Source: Humibacter albus DSM 18994
Lineage (GTDB): Bacteria > Actinomycetota > Actinomycetes > Actinomycetales > Microbacteriaceae
Length of the DNA: 64,000 bases
Assembly (NCBI RefSeq): GCF_000421825.1
Contig: NZ_ATXT01000015.1
Coordinates: 248,001-312,000 of the forward strand
Reading direction: 5' to 3'
Each line of letters begins with the position of its first letter. Position 1 is the first letter of the stretch. Of this stretch, positions 9,444 through 17,533 are shown piece by piece. A model generated the notes under the pieces. It ran no database searches. It was not told the DNA's origin and saw only the letters and a program-made list of their open reading frames with translations. The translations under genes and the position numbers were made by a program.

Positions 9444-10596
9444 GATGACGATGACACAGGGACCCGCCGGCATCGGCAACCAGCGAGTCGCGCTCGCGCA
9501 TGACTACCTCACGCAACGCGGTGGTGCGGAACGCGTAGTGCTGACGCTCGCGAGGGCATTCCCCGCCTCCCCCGTGCACACGGCCCTGTATGAGCCGTCA
9601 GCCACATTCCCGGAGTTCGACTCCGTGGATGTGCGCCCCCTGTCTCTCAATCGATGGCGCGTGCTGAGACGGCACCACCGCCTCGCGCTTCCGTTCCTGG
9701 CCGGCGCGATGGACCGCGGCCGGATCGACGCGGACGTCCTTCTCACGAGCTCGAGCGGCTGGGCCCATGGAATACCGACGAGTGGCCGCAAGATCGTCTA
9801 CTGCCATGCGCCGGCGCGATGGCTCTACCAGCTCGACCGCTACGCCGGCGCCGAGCGCGGCACGACGCTCCGGTCGGCCGCGATCAACGCGGTGACGCGG
9901 GCGCTGGGGCCCGGCCTCCGGGAGTGGGATCAGCGAGCCGCGCAGTCGGCGGACCGGTACATCGTCAATTCAACGGTCATCCAACGCGCCGTCGCCGAGG
10001 TCTACGGCATCGATGCCGAGGTCCTGCCTCCGCCTCCGGCGAATCTCGTCGCGGGCGCCGCGCCCGAACCACTTGCCTCCGTCACGAAGGCGTTCGTGCT
10101 CTGTGTGGCGCGGCTTCTGCCCTACAAGAACGTGGACAAGGTGATCGACGCCGTCGCACGGGTGCCGGGCGTCGATCTCGTCATCGTCGGAGACGGCCCC
10201 GAACGCCCGCGACTGGAGCAGCAGGCGCAACGCATCGGCGGAACCGTGCTCGCCGGGCGGGTCAGCGACGGGGAGCTGCGGTGGCTCTATGAGAACTGCC
10301 TGGGCCTGGTTGCCGCCTCCTACGAGGATTTCGGGCTCTCCCCGCTCGAGGCCGCGACGTTCGGCAAGCCGACGGCCGCGCTTCACGACGGGGGCTACCT
10401 CGACACCGTGGTCGACGGCAGGTCGGGCGTGTTCTTCGAGGTGCCGGAGCCCGATGCGATGGCCGCAGCCCTGGAACGGATGACCTCGGTGACCTGGAAC
10501 GCGGATGCCATCAGAACTCACGCGGAGACCTTCTCCGAGCGACGCTTCATCGCCCGGATTCGTGCCGTCATCGAGGAAGAGCTCGAACGCCGATAA
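9442..10596 (+). CDS. GT4 glycosyltransferase
   Basis: This retaining GT-B glycosyltransferase probably adds one sugar to the lipid-linked EPS unit. The N-terminal domain starts RVALAHDYLTQRGGAERVV, as in WbaZ-like mannosyltransferases. The nucleotide-sugar domain has VARLLPYKNVDKVIDA and the EX7E-type motif EDFGLSPLEAATFGKP. The longest form is 384 residues from ATG 9442; ATG 9451 (381 residues) may be the true start because a -10-like CAAGAT ends 7 nt before it. The acceptor and donor cannot be read from sequence. Confidence 0.85.
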   Translation: MMTMTQGPAGIGNQRVALAHDYLTQRGGAERVVLTLARAFPASPVHTALYEPSATFPEFDSVDVRPLSLNRWRVLRRHHRLALPFLAGAMDRGRIDADVLLTSSSGWAHGIPTSGRKIVYCHAPARWLYQLDRYAGAERGTTLRSAAINAVTRALGPGLREWDQRAAQSADRYIVNSTVIQRAVAEVYGIDAEVLPPPPANLVAGAAPEPLASVTKAFVLCVARLLPYKNVDKVIDAVARVPGVDLVIVGDGPERPRLEQQAQRIGGTVLAGRVSDGELRWLYENCLGLVAASYEDFGLSPLEAATFGKPTAALHDGGYLDTVVDGRSGVFFEVPEPDAMAAALERMTSVTWNADAIRTHAETFSERRFIARIRAVIEEELERR

Positions 10597-10620
10597 CGCG
10601 TCTCAAGCGGCTCGTTCAGC

Positions 10621-10649
10621 CCGTCGGCCATGTCCGGCGCACCCGACGG
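10621..10649. terminator. Possible bidirectional terminator
   Basis: CCGTCGG and CCGACGG form a 7-bp stem with a 15-nt loop between two convergent genes. There is no clear T-tract. Confidence 0.35.
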
Positions 10650-10653
10650 CGCA

Positions 10654-12873
10654 TCACGCCAGCAACTGCCACGCTGCGAGGTGCACGGCCTGACTGTCCT
10701 TCTCGGGCGAGTCACTTCCGGGAGCGGACGAGCCCAGCTCATCGGGCTGACCACCGAAACTCGCTTTCGTCACGGTCAGTTCCACCATCCCAGCCGGAAT
10801 GTCGACGCGCTCGAGCCAGGCGAACGGCCCCGTCCAATAGGTCGTGTAAAGGCACGGATCCGAGCTGTTCGCCGACGATGGCGACGGGACCGGCAGGGTC
10901 TGCGCAGACTGACACCGGTAGGAATAGACCCGCTTCCCGTCGACGGCGATCTCGAACTCCACGAGCGACGATCCCACACTCTGCCAGGCCGGACCACCGG
11001 TGAACAGCGCGAAGCCCTTCGCCGGTTTGCGCGTGCGCACCCTGAATTTCGCCGGCAGCTTCGTCGTGACGTAGGGCTCCGCGGGAACCGGCACCGAACC
11101 GCCCTGCAGGTTCGCCCCGAACGTGCCGGCGGTGAGGACGCTCGCATCTCCGGAGTCCGTGTGCACGCTTCTGCCGCGCGCGACATCCGTCGAGGAAGAC
11201 CACCACATGGATGCCGCCTTCACGGTGCTCCCGGACGGCAGGAAGACGTAGGTGAGCAGATCGTCGAGCGGGATGCTCACGCGGCCGTCGGTGACGCGCG
11301 CAGTGGAGCGCACGCCCATACCATCCCAGACCTCGACATCTCCCGACGCGGAGACGTCGAGGTCGACGGCGGACTTCTCCATGCCGTTGGCTGCCAGCAC
11401 GACGACGTCGTGCTCCACGCCTCGATAGTGAAGCCCGGCGAAGAGGCTGTCGCCCAGCTCGCCCTTCGGTCCGAACCGAAGTGACGTCGGCGGGTCCTGT
11501 GGCGTGCACGTCGTGCCGTGCAGTGCTTCGGACATGACGTGCAGCGCGTAGGCGCCCGCGCGGAGATTGCCCGTCGTGCCGCCGTTCTGACCGTCCACCA
11601 TGAAGGTGGTGAGTCCGGATCCGAACACGTCGAAGATGCGGAAGTCGTAGCTGTGCTCCTTCGGCCAGCCGAAGGACTCGAAGACCAGTCGCAGCACCGT
11701 GCGTTGCCGGGCATCGCGGCGCGGTTGCAGCACGCTGTAGCCACCGCCGTTGATGCCCGTCTCGGTGAGCCAGAGGTCGAGCGCAGGACGACCCGAGGCC
11801 TCGAAGCGCCGCTTCATCGCACCGAACAGCTGCCGCAGTGCGACGATGTTCGAGAGGTTCTGGTGCGAGTTCTCCAGGTGGTCGGTCACGGCGTCGACGG
11901 GACAGGCCGCCAGGAACTCGCCCAGCGCGGCCGACGACGTCGCGTCCATGATTCCTGCGGAGTCGAAGCCCATCACCCGGGCTGACGGATCCGCCGCGAG
12001 AATGGCCTTGCGGCACTGCTTCCAGTACGAGACGAGGTCCCGCATCGCCCAGCCGCCGTTCTCCGGCTCGTTCGTCGGACACTCGTAGTGCGCGCCGGAA
12101 TGGCCCGCCGATCTCATCGCCGCCGCGAGCTCTCCCCACTCCTGCGGCGTCGGGCTCGGCTCGGGCGACTGCGCCTGAGGCTGGGGTGCAGCCCACATCG
12201 TTCTCGGCCGGGCCGGGTCCTGCACGCCGGTGAAGTAGGGATCCTGGCTGACGACATCCACCAGATTCCCGATCTGGCCGGGGACATACGAGTAGAGGTC
12301 GCGATCGGGTGCGACGGCCAGCCAGGCCGCGATGGCCGGCTGCTTCGTCGGAACATGGAGCTTCGTCGGAGGGCAGATCACGACGTTGCCCGTGACGACG
12401 CCATGATCGCCGCTGTTCGTCAGCACTGTGTAGTAACCGGGCACGGCCGCGGCACCGCCTCGCCACACACCGTTCTCGCAGACCGTGAGCGTGGTGTGAT
12501 GCGGCTTGGTCGTCCCTCGCGCGACAGGCAGCCCGCGGGCGTCCAGCACCTGCCAGTTCGTGGCGCCGATCGTCATGCCGAGCCGGAACTCGTTCAGCGC
12601 GTTGGACGATCCCGAGAGTGTGATCGTCGGCCGGCCGTAGTAGATGCCGCAGAACGCGCTCGCCTGCAGCATTCGTCCGGGACGCACCGCGCGGCCTTGC
12701 GGCAGCGACCGCGAGGAGTCGCTGCCGGACCCGGTCGGACCCGCCGTTGCACCGCCCGCGTTGCCGAGACGAGAGGCCGCGAGAACACCGGCAGCACCCA
12801 CGACGACGACGCCCCCCACACCGACAAGGACCTGCCGGCGCGTGAGTGGCCGTCCCCGCTCATCGCTCCCCAC
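10654..12873 (-). CDS. Secreted glycoside-hydrolase-like protein (clan GH-A type)
   Basis: This 739-residue protein has a Tat-like leader (TRRQVLVGVGGVVVVGAAGVLAAS, with RR at about 12-13). A beta/alpha-barrel-like region follows, in which NEPENGG (Glu269) and LTETGINGG (Glu371) sit about 100 residues apart, as expected for the acid/base and nucleophile of clan GH-A glycosidases. The C-terminal third looks like beta-sandwich domains. It is last in a minus-strand EPS operon, so it could trim, release or remodel the polymer outside the cell. The exact GH family is not identified. The GTG start lies 6 nt after a GAGAAT -10-like hexamer. Confidence 0.7.
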   Translation of the reverse strand: MGSDERGRPLTRRQVLVGVGGVVVVGAAGVLAASRLGNAGGATAGPTGSGSDSSRSLPQGRAVRPGRMLQASAFCGIYYGRPTITLSGSSNALNEFRLGMTIGATNWQVLDARGLPVARGTTKPHHTTLTVCENGVWRGGAAAVPGYYTVLTNSGDHGVVTGNVVICPPTKLHVPTKQPAIAAWLAVAPDRDLYSYVPGQIGNLVDVVSQDPYFTGVQDPARPRTMWAAPQPQAQSPEPSPTPQEWGELAAAMRSAGHSGAHYECPTNEPENGGWAMRDLVSYWKQCRKAILAADPSARVMGFDSAGIMDATSSAALGEFLAACPVDAVTDHLENSHQNLSNIVALRQLFGAMKRRFEASGRPALDLWLTETGINGGGYSVLQPRRDARQRTVLRLVFESFGWPKEHSYDFRIFDVFGSGLTTFMVDGQNGGTTGNLRAGAYALHVMSEALHGTTCTPQDPPTSLRFGPKGELGDSLFAGLHYRGVEHDVVVLAANGMEKSAVDLDVSASGDVEVWDGMGVRSTARVTDGRVSIPLDDLLTYVFLPSGSTVKAASMWWSSSTDVARGRSVHTDSGDASVLTAGTFGANLQGGSVPVPAEPYVTTKLPAKFRVRTRKPAKGFALFTGGPAWQSVGSSLVEFEIAVDGKRVYSYRCQSAQTLPVPSPSSANSSDPCLYTTYWTGPFAWLERVDIPAGMVELTVTKASFGGQPDELGSSAPGSDSPEKDSQAVHLAAWQLLA

Positions 12874-12879
12874 GCGGCG

Positions 12880-12885
12880 ATTCTC
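12880..12885 (-). promoter_or_regulatory. -10 element of a probable leaderless promoter for the glycosidase-like gene
   Basis: On the minus strand, GAGAAT is followed by 6 nt and then the GTG start at 12873. No Shine-Dalgarno is present. Confidence 0.45.
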
Positions 12886-12948
12886 GCACGAAAATCATGA
12901 GGGATGCTCAGCGTCACCGATGCGCCGGAGGGCCGATGGGCTTCGCGC

Positions 12949-14040
12949 CTACGCCTCGATCCATTCCCTGATGCGTGCGCCGAATCGTGCGCCGTCGAAC
13001 TGGCGCGCCCGCGCGCGGCACGCGGCAGGGTCGACGGCCGACGCGACCTCGACGACGCGGAGGAGCTCGGCGGCATCTGTCGATCGGAACAGCGCTCCCG
13101 TCTCGCCGTCGACCACCGTCTCGGATGCCCCGCCCACGGCGTTGCCGACGACCGGCGTGCCCGCCGCCATCGCCTCGACCGGCATGATGCCGAAGTCCTC
13201 GACGGCAGCGAAGACATAGACCGACGCGCGGCGATAGAGTGCGCGCATCACGGCGTCCGACGGCCGATGCACGAATGTCACACGGCCGGGATGCTCGTCG
13301 GCGAGGGCGCGCAATCGCGCCCGCTCCGGCCCGTCGCCGGCGATCACCACGGGGAGGTCGGCCGCCGCTCCAGCCCTGATCGCAACGTCGACGCGCTTGT
13401 ACGGCACGAATCGAGACGCCCCGAAGACGAAGCCGTCGGGCAGTGCCTCGATCTGCCGCAGCTCCTCATCCGTCAGCTCGTCGTCGCTTCCCGGATACGC
13501 CGCGACGTCGACCGGCGGGTTGATCACGGTGCTCTCGCGGTGCCAGCAGCGTTCGATTCGCTCCGCGATGAAGTGGCTGACCGCGGCGATCTTGGCCGGC
13601 TCTGTCGCTCGGCGTCTGTCGAGGGCGCGCAACGGGCCGGAGGCGGCGCGCGCTACCAGCCCCTTGCCGCGCTCATCGACGTCGGGCTCCCAGATGGATC
13701 GCGCCGGACTGTAGGTGTAGACGTACTTCGGCGCGTCTCGTGCCGCTCCGCGCGGCCTGGCGTGGTGCGCGAACAGATGCGTGGCCACAAGCACCCAGTC
13801 GGCGTCGGATGCCGGGAGCGAGCGCCACCACGGGAGCAGGAAAGGCGTGGCGGCGGCCTTGTGCCGACGCAGCGGCGTGCCGGCGAGCCAGCTCTGCTTC
13901 ACCCGTCCCGAGTATCGTCCGTCGACGTCGTCCCACGGACAGAATATCGACGCGTCGGGGAACTCGGCCGCGAGCGCGTCCGCGACGCGCTCGCCACCGC
14001 CGACCGACTCGAGCCACTCGTGCACGATGACGCCGCTCAC
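12949..14040 (-). CDS. GT4 glycosyltransferase
   Basis: This 363-residue GT-B enzyme belongs to EPS assembly. The start is set at GTG 14038-14040, because it overlaps the upstream stop as GTGA and the conserved N-terminus (VIVHEWLESVGGGERVADAL) begins there; the longer frame would overlap the neighbour by 115 bp. The C-terminal domain has ASRFVPYKRVDVAIRAG and EDFGIMPVEAMAAGTPVVG, the EX7E nucleotide-sugar motif. It resembles the GT4 at 9442 in architecture, so both may be mannosyl/rhamnosyl-type transferases (inference). Confidence 0.85.
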   Translation of the reverse strand: MSGVIVHEWLESVGGGERVADALAAEFPDASIFCPWDDVDGRYSGRVKQSWLAGTPLRRHKAAATPFLLPWWRSLPASDADWVLVATHLFAHHARPRGAARDAPKYVYTYSPARSIWEPDVDERGKGLVARAASGPLRALDRRRATEPAKIAAVSHFIAERIERCWHRESTVINPPVDVAAYPGSDDELTDEELRQIEALPDGFVFGASRFVPYKRVDVAIRAGAAADLPVVIAGDGPERARLRALADEHPGRVTFVHRPSDAVMRALYRRASVYVFAAVEDFGIMPVEAMAAGTPVVGNAVGGASETVVDGETGALFRSTDAAELLRVVEVASAVDPAACRARARQFDGARFGARIREWIEA

Positions 14041-15182
14041 GCGTCGGCTCCCGATGCGACGCTCTCGCCCGCGGCCTGAAGCACCGCGTCGAAGGCGCTC
14101 ACCCGATCCTTCCAGTCCGGCACGTTCCGGTACTCGCGTGGCGGATGCCATGCGCTCAGGTATCGCGCGACCGCGGCCGGGAAGACATCCGCCTCCACGA
14201 CCGCCGGCCGGGGTTCGTCGCGATCTTCGTCGCGGAAGCCCGCGACGGGAGTGCTCACGATCGGCCTGCCGACGGCGAGGTACTCGTAGAGCTTGATCGG
14301 GTCGAGGCTGTCCGTGAACGCGGTGACGACGTGCGGAACGAGAAGCACGTGAGCGCTCCGCAGGTAGGCGGGAACCTCGTCGCGGTCACGCGGGCCGAGC
14401 ATCACGAGCCCCGCATGCCCGACAAGCCGTTCGCGATTGCGCACGCTCAGCGCGTTCGGGCCGACGAGCGCCACGGAGCCGCCCGCCGCGCGAGCGGCGT
14501 CGGCGGTGCGCAGCACGAGGTCGATGTCGAGGCGGTCCTCGTGCAGTGTGCCGACGTACAGTGCGACCGGGCCGTCCGGAAGGTCGGCGGGTCGGGCCCG
14601 TTCGACGCGATAGCGTTCCACGTCGACGGCGTTCGGGATCAAGTGAACAGTGCGGTTCACTCCCTTCGTGTACGCCAGGCCCGGTGAGCAGACGACGACT
14701 TCGGCGCTGCCTGTCAGCAGCAGGCGGTCGGCGGCGGCGATGCGCTCGTGTTCGCGCCCGCCACGATCGGCCCGCACCCAGTCATCCGTCACGTCGTAGA
14801 CGACGGGCCAGCCGAGTGCTTCCGCCAGCGGTGCGGCTCCGGGATCGTTCACCCAGAGCGCCCCGTCGCCCCAGCCGAGCCGGCGCACCGCTCGGCGAAT
14901 GCTGCGCACGAGCAGTGCGTCCGCCGCCGGTCCGGCAAGTCGCGGCAGCGCCTTCGTGGGTTGGTGGAGCAACAGTCGGCCGTCGTACCCTCCAACGCGC
15001 AGTCCACGCCCGCGCCGAGGGCGGCGCCTGTTCAGCGCGTCGTGTAGTGGGTCGGACGGCGGTTCAAGGAAGAGCACTTCGAGGCGGGCATCCGCCCTGA
15101 GTAGGCCGTCGACGAGGTATTGATTGCGGCGCCACACGCCGTCCCACGCCTCCAACGAGGCCACCACCAGCCGGCGCGTCAT
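14037..15182 (-). CDS. GT4-like glycosyltransferase
   Basis: 381 residues. The N-terminus RRLVVASLEAWDGVWRRNQYLVDGLL and the C-terminal LDPIKLYEYLAVGRPIVSTPV (glutamate-containing donor motif in the SLDPIKLYEYLA form) place it in the GT-B/GT4 superfamily, in the subgroup resembling TuaH-like teichuronic acid enzymes. YVGTLHEDRLDIDLV marks the start of the donor domain. It overlaps the next gene by 4 bp (GTGA) and lies 154 bp after gmd. Substrates are unknown. Confidence 0.8.
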   Translation of the reverse strand: MTRRLVVASLEAWDGVWRRNQYLVDGLLRADARLEVLFLEPPSDPLHDALNRRRPRRGRGLRVGGYDGRLLLHQPTKALPRLAGPAADALLVRSIRRAVRRLGWGDGALWVNDPGAAPLAEALGWPVVYDVTDDWVRADRGGREHERIAAADRLLLTGSAEVVVCSPGLAYTKGVNRTVHLIPNAVDVERYRVERARPADLPDGPVALYVGTLHEDRLDIDLVLRTADAARAAGGSVALVGPNALSVRNRERLVGHAGLVMLGPRDRDEVPAYLRSAHVLLVPHVVTAFTDSLDPIKLYEYLAVGRPIVSTPVAGFRDEDRDEPRPAVVEADVFPAAVARYLSAWHPPREYRNVPDWKDRVSAFDAVLQAAGESVASGADA

Positions 15183-15336
15183 GGTCGCACCGTGTGCAGG
15201 GGAGTGCGTGTGGAAGCGCAGAGCGAGGCCACGGTCGCGGGGAGGGCTGTGGTGCAGGGAGACGAGCAGAAGGTGGTGCGGGTACGCCCCGAGACACGGC
15301 GCGCGACGATCCTGTCCGCACCGGCGCCGAACGATT

Positions 15337-16407
15337 TCATGGCAGTTCCGGCACCGTCCCCCGCGACGGCGTCACACTCGACCCTTCGACGGCGGCGCTC
15401 GTGCTCGGCCCGGCGTATTGACGCTGTTCCGCCAGATCGTGCGCGACCATGAGCCTGACGAGTTCGTCGAATCCGACCTCCCGCCGCCATCCCAGCACCC
15501 GCTCCGCCTTCGACGCGTCGCCGAGCAGATTGTCCACCTCCGCTGCACGGGTCAGCGCGGGATCGAACTCGACGTACGGGCGCCAGTCGGCGATGCCGAC
15601 CTGCGCGAACGCGGCGGAGAGGAAGTCCTCGATGGAGTGCGCCTCACCCGTCGCGAGTACGAAGTCGTCCGGCTCGTCGTGCTGCATGATCATCCAGATG
15701 CCGCGCACGTAGTCCTGTGCGTAGCCCCAGTCGCGCTTCGGCCACAGCACACCGAGCTTGATGCCGTCCTGGAGGCCGAGGCTGATGCGGGCGGCGGCCC
15801 GGGAGATCTTGCGGGTCACGAACTCGGTACCGCGACGCTCTCCTTCGTGGTTGAACAGCACTCCGCACGAGATGAACATGCCGTAGCTCTCACGGTAGTT
15901 CTTGGCGATCCAGTGTCCGTACAGCTTCGCGACACCATACGGACTGCGCGGGTGGAAGCCGGATTCCTCGTTGTATCCGGTGCCCGGCATGGTCGTGTCG
16001 AGGCCGCCGAACATCTCCGAGGTGGACGCCTGGTAGATCTTGGTGCGCTGTGCGCGCCCCGTCAAGCGCACCGCCTCGAGCAGGTTCAGCACACCCTTGC
16101 CGGTGACCTCCATGGTGAGGGTCGGATGGTTGAACGAGTACCCGACGTGGCTGATGGCGGCGAAGTTGTAAACCTCGTCGGGCGACGACGTCTCGACCGC
16201 GCGCACCAGCGAGGTGGGATCGGTCATGTCGCCCTCGAGCAACTCGACGAACGGCAGATCGCGCTCGACCTCTTCGCGACGAGGATTGTGCTGCCCGCGG
16301 ATCAGCCCGAAGACGCGATAGTCCTTGTCGTGCAGCAGTTGGGCCAGATGGCCGCCGTCCTGTCCAGTGATCCCCGTGACCAGAGCCGTTCTACGAACAC
16401 CGTCCAT
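15337..16407 (-). CDS. gmd: GDP-mannose 4,6-dehydratase
   Basis: It converts GDP-D-mannose to GDP-4-keto-6-deoxy-D-mannose, the precursor of GDP-rhamnose, GDP-fucose and related sugars. The 356-residue short-chain dehydrogenase has the NADP-binding TGITGQDGGHLAQLL, the catalytic-region STSEMFGG, and the YxxxK pair in SPYGVAKLYGHW. The start is set at ATG 16405-16407 because family homology begins at ALVTGITGQDG; the frame upstream is open by chance. No GDP-4-keto-6-deoxymannose reductase is visible in the window, so the final sugar is undetermined. Confidence 0.94.
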   Translation of the reverse strand: MDGVRRTALVTGITGQDGGHLAQLLHDKDYRVFGLIRGQHNPRREEVERDLPFVELLEGDMTDPTSLVRAVETSSPDEVYNFAAISHVGYSFNHPTLTMEVTGKGVLNLLEAVRLTGRAQRTKIYQASTSEMFGGLDTTMPGTGYNEESGFHPRSPYGVAKLYGHWIAKNYRESYGMFISCGVLFNHEGERRGTEFVTRKISRAAARISLGLQDGIKLGVLWPKRDWGYAQDYVRGIWMIMQHDEPDDFVLATGEAHSIEDFLSAAFAQVGIADWRPYVEFDPALTRAAEVDNLLGDASKAERVLGWRREVGFDELVRLMVAHDLAEQRQYAGPSTSAAVEGSSVTPSRGTVPELP

Positions 16408-16489
16408 GCCTGTCACCGCCCATCCTGACCAGCACTCAGTTTTTTCCGTAGACCAGGCTACCTTTCGAGGTCGAGATCGACAGTCCCCA

Positions 16490-17533
16490 TCAGGGGGCGG
16501 TCGTGCGGCGCCGCGCGGCGGCACCCAGCACCTCGAGAGTCGCCGTGGTCTGCGCCGGCAGGCTGAACGAGGCGCGCTGCCGTTCGCGAAGGCGTGCGCC
16601 GTAGTCCCGTCGCCGTCGGGCGTCACCGATCAGCTCGGTGAGCGCTCGCGCTGCCGCGGCGACGTCATCAGGCGGGAACAGCGCGGCCCCGTCGACCCCG
16701 CCGACGGTCTCCACGTGCCCGCCGCCGCCGGCCGCCACCACCGGCAAGCCGTGCGCCATCGCCTCGAGCACCGAGAGACCCAGCGGTTCGAGCGGGGGCG
16801 ACGCGACGAGTGCGGATGCCCGCGAGAGCAGCGACGAGACATCCGATCGGAATCCGACGAAGTCGACGGAGGCGGCGACACCGAGTTCGCGGGCGAGCTG
16901 GCGCAGACGACTCGACTCGCTGCCTTGTCCGGCGACGACGAGGCGCCACGGTTCGGGGATCTCGGCGGATGCCCACGCCCTCAGCGCCACGTCCGTGCGC
17001 TTCTCCGCCTCCAGCCTTTGCAGCACGAGCACGAACGGCTCGCGCGCGGCATCGTCCACGTTCGGCACATCCGCCACTCCGTTGTGCACGATCGTGCTCG
17101 GGCCCTCGATGTGCTCGGCGACGAAGCGGGAGATCGCGATCTGGCGGGTGAACGCGCCCCGGAGCATGCCTCCGAGCGCGCCGTTGACGCCGCCGCGCCC
17201 GCGCGGTGCGGCGAAGTGCCGGGTGCTCACCACGGGGATGCGTCGCACGAACCCGACCGAGGCGCCGACGAAGTCCGCCTTCGTCATGTGGGTGTCGATG
17301 ACGTCGATGTCTTCGATCCTGCGAAGCGCCCGGAAGGCGTCGGCGGGGCGGGCGCCCGGCAGCCAGTCGACGCCGTCGCGTTGGAGCGGGATCCCGACCG
17401 ACTCCCGTCCGCAGCCGACGACCGTGACGCGGCATCCCTGCGCGCGCATCTCGCGCGAGGTCTCCAGTACGTAGCGTTCGACGCCGGCGAAGGCCTCGGA
17501 GCACACCACGTGCACGACGTGCAGGCTGCTCAC
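16490..17533 (-). CDS. GT4 glycosyltransferase
   Basis: This 347-residue GT-B enzyme begins at GTG 17531-17533, which overlaps the upstream stop as GTGA. The first strand (LHVVHVVCSEAFAGVERYVLE) follows directly, supporting this start over the longer open frame. The donor domain has VLQRLEAEKRTDVALRAWA and LEPLGLSVLEAMAHGLPVVA. It is co-transcribed with the fused glycosyltransferase upstream and gmd downstream. The sugar is unknown. Confidence 0.85.
   Translation of the reverse strand: MSSLHVVHVVCSEAFAGVERYVLETSREMRAQGCRVTVVGCGRESVGIPLQRDGVDWLPGARPADAFRALRRIEDIDVIDTHMTKADFVGASVGFVRRIPVVSTRHFAAPRGRGGVNGALGGMLRGAFTRQIAISRFVAEHIEGPSTIVHNGVADVPNVDDAAREPFVLVLQRLEAEKRTDVALRAWASAEIPEPWRLVVAGQGSESSRLRQLARELGVAASVDFVGFRSDVSSLLSRASALVASPPLEPLGLSVLEAMAHGLPVVAAGGGGHVETVGGVDGAALFPPDDVAAAARALTELIGDARRRRDYGARLRERQRASFSLPAQTTATLEVLGAAARRRTTAP

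Noticed and set aside
12949-14151. Start of the GT4 gene at 14151
   Set aside because: It would overlap the upstream gene by 115 bp. The GTG at 14040 gives the standard 4-bp overlap and begins at the conserved strand.
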